This document shows positions 58,895 through 64,000 of a stretch of 64,000 nt of DNA, in pieces. A program made the translations under genes and the position numbers. The number at the start of each line of letters is the position of its first letter. Position 1 is the stretch's first letter. Source of the DNA: Antitrichia curtipendula (Eukaryota > Streptophyta > Bryopsida > Hypnales > Leucodontaceae); the NCBI GenBank assembly GCA_951230915.1, contig OX579642.1, positions 4,216,001-4,280,000 of the forward strand, given 5' to 3'. The notes under the pieces were generated by a model that had not been told where the DNA came from, searched no databases, and saw only the letters and a list, made by a program, of their open reading frames with translations.

Positions 58895-60397
58895 TATATC
58901 TAACCAAGTACTCACATATCTACCCACATGTGGATACCTCTTACTCGTAGGTCGATACCTCTATATCCACCTACCATTGATATAAACTTTGTTATTATCA
59001 CATTTCAAATATCATATTCTTATATTGTGGTGACACTAATTTTCTACGTGACGTTAGTTCCCCCTTAGTAAGATGACAAATCTATGTATTCTTCAATTGC
59101 TATCTCCCTTTTAATAGATGGGCTACCATATAGTACCTAAATGATCTTTATCAATTGAAACAAGAATTTTAATAGCTTGCCATCCCGCTAGAAAGTTGGT
59201 CTTGGAACACTAGTGAGCGCACCAAAGCTTGGTGCTAGATGCATGTATGTATCATAGTGCTCTCATTAGTACTTTAGGACCAACTTTCTATTAATGTTCA
59301 ATTCCATTTATTTTTATTTTTATTTTTTTGAATGTAGGAAAAAAAGATAAATCCTTCTTGGGTGGCCTCTTCATTGCCCTTTTACTAGAAGATAATAACG
59401 CCTTGAGCTTTAACATACACAAAAGTTTGGATGTGAAACATCAAAGAAACCCATAGGCAAGCTTGAGAAGACAAGAGAGATCAAAGAAAACAAAGGTAAG
59501 CTTAGGCCCTTTTTGAGACAAGCGCTTGGACAAAATAATTTCAAAGGTCATTGGCTAACACAGCATCCTTGTCTAGTGAAGTGTCATGACCTAGGGTTTG
59601 TCCACTTCTTTAAAGCCCCAAATCACCAACCAATGTGGCCAACTGAATGGAGAAGATGGAGAAGTTTTGAAGCTTGTTTGGGATCGAATAATTCCAAACT
59701 TCCCTAGTAGAGGAACAACACTCCTGCTTTGTCGCAACATTGAGGAAAGCATTGCAAGGATCAATGATCCCAACATATTTGAAGCTACATCATATGAACT
59801 AAATAGTACACACAACAACCTAAGAACATTCCCATAGCTCACTCATTGGAGAAGGGCACCAAATCCTTGAAATGGAGTTTTGGCATGGCTTGCAAATGGA
59901 ATGTTGGTCATCCGCCCCACGATGGAGGGGAAATTGACTCGCCAAACACGGTGCCCAAGGAAGTGAGAGAAAATGAGACCCTACATATATAGCAGCGCCA
60001 TGTTAGCACAAGACCTTGGAAACTGGGTCAAAAGTATAGCCAAGCAGTTTAGCGAGGCACGCCCAAGACCCTGCACTTGGCCATCCCTGCCCCAAATTTC
60101 AACATGCCTGGTGTCATGAATTTGAGGGTGATGAGTCTGCCGTGGAACAAGTTTTCTTAGCCCGGGCCCTCCCACTCCCCCTCTCAGCGAAAGTGGGGCT
60201 CCTCGCCATGGGGATGCTCTACATAACATTGTTAACCGCGCGACTGCACTCCCTCTGACATGAGGTATAATCCCCCCTGGATGCTTGGGGAAAAATTTTA
60301 GTTATAATTGAGTACATCCAATTGGTTTGGAGATCCTTGTAGCTCTCACAAGACCATATCGACGAATGGGGGGGTCCTGATATAGGGAGAGCAAAAG
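58895..60397. other. Intergenic sequence, no gene recognised
   Basis: From about 59850 to 60300 the GC content is higher than in the flanks, which suggests a foreign or retroelement-derived segment, but no protein motif or LTR pair is visible. Open frames near 59513-59842 lie on both strands and are not recognised. Confidence 0.4.
59190..59290. repeat. 101 bp hairpin with TA at both ends
   Basis: GAAAGTTGGTCTTGGAACAC after TA is mirrored by the inverted GAAAGTTGGTCCTAAAGTAC before TA; arms about 28 bp with mismatches. Could be a very small MITE or a precursor-like fold. Confidence 0.7.
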
Positions 60398-60420
60398 CCC
60401 CCCCCCCCCCCCCCCCCCCC
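60398..60420. repeat. 23 bp poly-C run
   Basis: An uninterrupted C run from 60398 to 60420, preceded 30 bp upstream by a G7 run (60368-60374). The exact length is likely to vary between reads. Confidence 0.95.
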
Positions 60421-60480
60421 GCTGAAGGTTAATAATGTTATGCTAATAACATGGAAGTACTTTGGGACAACGGAAGACTA

Positions 60481-60903
60481 TGGTAGAACCATCCATTACC
60501 AACCGGCCATCAATAACCAACCTGTAGGGTGTAGCTATTTCCAACCAAGGCTAGTACAGATTTCAACCATAGTTTGGAATGTGATTTTTTCTCTTTTGTA
60601 AGGTTGGCATTATAAAGTCATGACACATGTCTTGATTTAGTAAACAAGAAAGTAGGAAGCAGTGAATGGGAAAGTAGTTATGGAATGGTCGGAATTGGAA
60701 GACTCTATATTTTGGGTATGGGTTGAGGCCAACTTTTGACTTCCATAATTCATAGTAAATTCAATTTAAGGAAAAAATTCATGAAAACTTGACAATACCC
60801 ATCATTTCTATCTTCCTATAGGGCTGTAAACTCAGATTGCCTTCTACTACTCCAGAACATATGCAAAATTGCTTAAGTGGTCAACAATGGGTGGTTCTAC
60901 CAT
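60481..60903. mobile_element. MITE, family C copy 3
   Basis: TA|TGGTAGAACCATCCATTACC at the left and GGGTGGTTCTACCA|TA at the right. Interior is inverted relative to copy 2 at 13264. Confidence 0.85.
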
Positions 60904-61495
60904 ACCCGTCGGGATACCCTTCTTCACGCTTTCTCCAGTCGCTTGCTCATCTGAACCCATGCCTTAAGTCACCCAGAAGGCAAGGACTGAGACTCTTGAG
61001 AGTAAGGGACAAGTGAGTCCACTGCAAAAGAAACCCGCCCCAAAGTGGTGGCGTGGAAAAAAAAAGCATGACCATACCTGTAGAACGAATGTGGCCAAGT
61101 CATCATTGGTCACTAAAACTTATTATTGGTACCGTACGGTAGTCGCATTGCTAATCATGTTGACTTTGTGTTTGCAATCAACCAGGGTCAATAGTTGTTT
61201 TTTTGGTCTTTTGGTCTAGAAGGTTTCAACAAAGCCAGTCACACCAATGACTTTGACACAAAAGCCCACAACAAACACGCTCAGACAGATGATGAGATGA
61301 CAGTCACGACACACCCTTGAAACTTACTGTATGTGGCAGCTTTCCATTCTCAAATTTTCCTGACAGGAAAAACAAGGACCAAGCCAAGTTGGACTCACTG
61401 ACATTGACCACAAAGTTGCCCAAGGTTCAGTTGGTAACATTAATTGGTTTGAGGATGTGGTCAAGACTTTTTTATTTTATTTCTTAAATTTTTTA
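60904..61495. other. Intergenic sequence, no gene recognised
   Basis: Somewhat GC-richer than its surroundings. A 68-codon frame at 61013-61219 shows no domain. Confidence 0.4.
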
Positions 61496-61565
61496 TGAAA
61501 CAAATGAAACGGAATTTCATTGGAAAAGAAAATGAGCATTACCGACCAGCCACAGTGGTCAAGAC
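61496..61565 (-). mobile_element. Solo LINE 3' tail
   Basis: Inverted: CCACTGTGGCTGGTCGGTAA, then TTTCCAATGAAATTCCG and TTTCATTTGTTTC, the same tail signature as the other fragments. Confidence 0.6.
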
Positions 61566-61588
61566 ATCGGGAAATAACGCGTCAGTTA

Positions 61589-61800
61589 AGGTAGGAGGTT
61601 CTGACTGTAAAAGCAATCTCTAACACAGAGGTACATTTTACTTTCTTCAATGTATCAGCGTTGTACATTTCAGGAGGGGGGTTAGATGCCAATTCCATTT
61701 TTCTTTCTAATAAAATTTACTGAATTCTTTTTTGAAAGGAGTTTAGCTTCCCTGAAAATGCAATCAGGTCTTAAAGGGGCGCTTTAAGAGACGCCTACCT
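61589..61800. mobile_element. MITE, family A copy 7, internal deletion
   Basis: TA|AGGTAGGAGGTTCTGA at the left and AGACGCCTACCT|TA at the right. At 212 bp it lacks about 70 bp from the middle compared with copy 6. Confidence 0.82.
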
Positions 61801-61867
61801 TACTCACACCAGTGTTTTGGTGCCTCAATAATTTGCCTCTTCTTTGTACACTGTATAGGGATTTTAA

Positions 61868-62791
61868 CCCCTAAAGGTTTTTGACTATGTTTTCACCAAA
61901 AACGTTCCATAACTGCCATTTCTAATATAAGTATCAAATTTTAGAAAAAAAAAATATTTTTGGACACATGTAACCATAGGATCTTGTAGTAAACTTGTTT
62001 GAGAAGATGTGGAAAAAATTTCAGTATTTTCCACTGTGTGGATTGCATGATATTAGTGTTTGAATTGAGAAAAATCATTTTTTTGTCCCTGCAAAAATCC
62101 GGGCAGCTGCACTTCACAAGGTCACATTTATATGAAAAAATGTCCAAAACGGTGGTTACTCTTTGGATTCATTTTTGAAGTCAAGTTGGCTATATGCTTG
62201 AAAATTTTGGATTTGTACAACATATAGGAAAAAAATAGTAAGTAGAAAGAAGTAGAAATTGATTCAAAATACTAAATTGTTAAGAATTTAATCATAGAAT
62301 TACATAATGCCAATCCCAATGGTTATAATGTTGTAAAGACCTATCTACACCCAATGATTTTTGTTTTTTTCAAAAATATTGAAAATTGAGTAAAATAAAG
62401 GACTTCAAAGTTTATTTTAGAGTAGAGATTACATAACTACCCTCAAACTAAGAATCCTCATAACATTTTACTTATAGATCAAAATGGAATGATTCAAAGC
62501 TTCCCGCATATATGTAAATCTAAACAACCAATTTCGAATTTTTATTTTTTTTTAAAGTAATTTTTAAAGAATTTTTTTTGCTGCCCGGGCTGCCCGCCGA
62601 GCATTGAAAATCACTTATCATGCAATAACTTTTTACCCATATAATCAAAAAAGCTATGAAAATTGTTGGACCTTAAAGCTACTCCTCAGGAGAATGCTGT
62701 GTGAAAATTTCAAAGAAAAAAAAATCTCCGCTCGTAGTGAGCTGCCCCCAAAAGCTATGTTCTTAAAAAAGCATCTTCAGGGCTTTAGGGG
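61868..62791. mobile_element. TTAA-flanked element, family P1 copy f
   Basis: TTAA|CCCCTAAAGG at the left and GCTTTAGGGG|TTAA at the right; 924 bp; colinear with copy e and includes the CTGCCCGGGCTGCCCGCCGA block near 62580. Confidence 0.86.
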
Positions 62792-62795
62792 TTAA

Positions 62796-64000
62796 GGGGA
62801 CCTATACTAATTAATTGGCATTATACACTATATAAATATCTACCTTTGTTGTACATCATTAGTTTTTAAAGTATCCAGGGATTGTACGTCATGTTTCAAA
62901 CATCTATAGTTTTCCACAATAAGTACCTCTAATTTTTTTGTCCCCTTACTATTCAATGTAGAAGCTGACGGGTTTTTTCCAAGGGCATTGGTTGCATCTT
63001 CTCCTTATCAAAATCTCAAACATGGTCCTACCTAATTTTTGTCTAGTTTTGGGTCCTTCATTTTCACACTCCCAACTAGTTTTTTTTTCAAAGTCACCAG
63101 CTAACAATGAATTAACTGGTGGTTCTCCCCGAATATTGACTCATCAAAAAATTACTCACCAATGGTGATGTGAAGTAGGCCTTTTTTTTCATTTTTTATG
63201 AAGTGCCAAAGTGGCATTATTAAGTGTTGGGGCGGTGCTCCAAATTTCAACATTCGCCAACATATTGGATAGAAAATATCACATATTTAAGTTAGCACAT
63301 ACCACATATCCTTAATTTTGTTTCATCCACAATCTAACAATTTCATCCAAGATTTTTTTTTAATTATAATTTTTTTGGCAATGTTTTGCCCTTTCAATAC
63401 TATTTATGTTTCAAAGGCATGGTGAAAGGGTAATTACTTTGGTGCAAATGGCCGCCAAATCACAAAAAATTCCATTGATGTGGAATATGAATGAATATTA
63501 TGGACATAAGAAAATTTTATTGACAAGTTCCGATCTACTAATCTATCTATTGCAATTTTTTTAATTTCATTTTTTTGAACAAATGAAGAAACTTCTTTGT
63601 AGGTAAAATCTGCAAGGTTTGGTTTTAGAAAGGAGTCATAGTTAGGTGTAATTATTATAAATGAAGAATCCCTTTTTGAAAGTTTGTGTAAAGGTTCATA
63701 ACAAAGCAGAAGAGAAAAAAAAGTATGTTGCCTTCTTTTAATCTCTAAACAATGCAACCTAAGATTATATTACTCAAACTCAATATTCTTGACTCTTTAT
63801 GCTCTATTTTTCACTAAATATAAGTTGAAATTAGTTTTACTTTATTTTTAAAACATAAAATCACATGTCTTCTAAATTTCCAAAGACTTCATAATTTTGG
63901 TTGTGAATTTATTAAGAATGAGTGATTTTTTTCATATACTAAGTATGTTTTGAGAATCTGAGAATTTCATCATTTCTATATATTAGGGTAGAACATCATG
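62796..64000. other. AT-rich sequence to the window end, no gene recognised
   Basis: The part at 63180-63460 is an inverted relative of 26046-26351. A 107-codon frame on the minus strand (63757-63434) has no recognisable domain. Confidence 0.45.

Noticed and set aside
59850..60300. GC-richer block as part of an LTR retrotransposon
   Set aside because: No paired LTR, primer-binding site or gag/pol motif could be seen.

Overview
This window is nuclear DNA of a land plant. It has spliced genes with GT-AG introns, plant-specific families (NPH3/RPT2-like BTB protein, AMI1/OEP64-type amidase) and plant transposon types (CACTA, hAT, DUF4283-type L1 LINE, many MITEs). The sequence is mostly AT-rich and most of it is old repeat. 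The species cannot be named; dense MITEs with piggyBac-like signatures would be unusual for a flowering plant, so a fern, lycophyte, bryophyte or other non-angiosperm is my guess (inference).

Genes. (1) 5768-8399 (+): a GC-richer two-exon gene for a full-length hAT-superfamily transposase-like protein of about 835 aa. (2) 27973-30643 (+): a four-exon NPH3-domain BTB protein of 571 aa whose exon phases all agree. (3) 34762-31805 (-): eight consecutive exons of an AMI1/OEP64-like amidase, with all junctions in phase; the first exon was not found, and the usual nucleophilic serine position is aspartate. Genes 2 and 3 converge and form a small island of unique sequence (about 27.3-36 kb). (4) 39502-39431 (-): a well-formed tRNA-Thr (CGT). 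(5) 39896-39600 (-): a frameshifted 5' fragment of a LENG1-like gene, whose promoter and first codons are repeated in tandem behind it.

Mobile DNA fills most of the rest. Three unrelated TIR groups lie between TTAA tetranucleotides with CCC-type ends, as expected for piggyBac: about eight copies of a 0.6-1.1 kb family, one 967 bp element, and one 227 bp element in an NPH3 intron. A broken reading frame at 4.1-4.3 kb resembles the C-terminal part of a piggyBac transposase, with a PIF/Harbinger fragment beside it. A second, larger group (families A-E) has termini of the form TA|AGGT...ACCT|TA. There is also a 2.0 kb CACTA element with a perfect 3 bp target duplication nested in an older MITE, two copies of a 1.2 kb TIR element each carrying a near-perfect 576 bp foldback hairpin, and a decayed 8.6 kb LINE (44.97-53.6 kb, minus) with several solo LINE 3' tails.

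Layout: 0-5 kb transposon relics; 5-8.5 kb hAT gene; 8.7-27 kb MITEs, CACTA and TTAA elements; 27-36 kb gene island; 36.8-39.4 kb repeats; 39.4-41.7 kb tRNA, LENG1 fragment and hairpin element; 41.8-44.2 kb MITEs; 45-53.6 kb LINE with insertions; 53.8-64 kb dense MITEs with no recognised gene.
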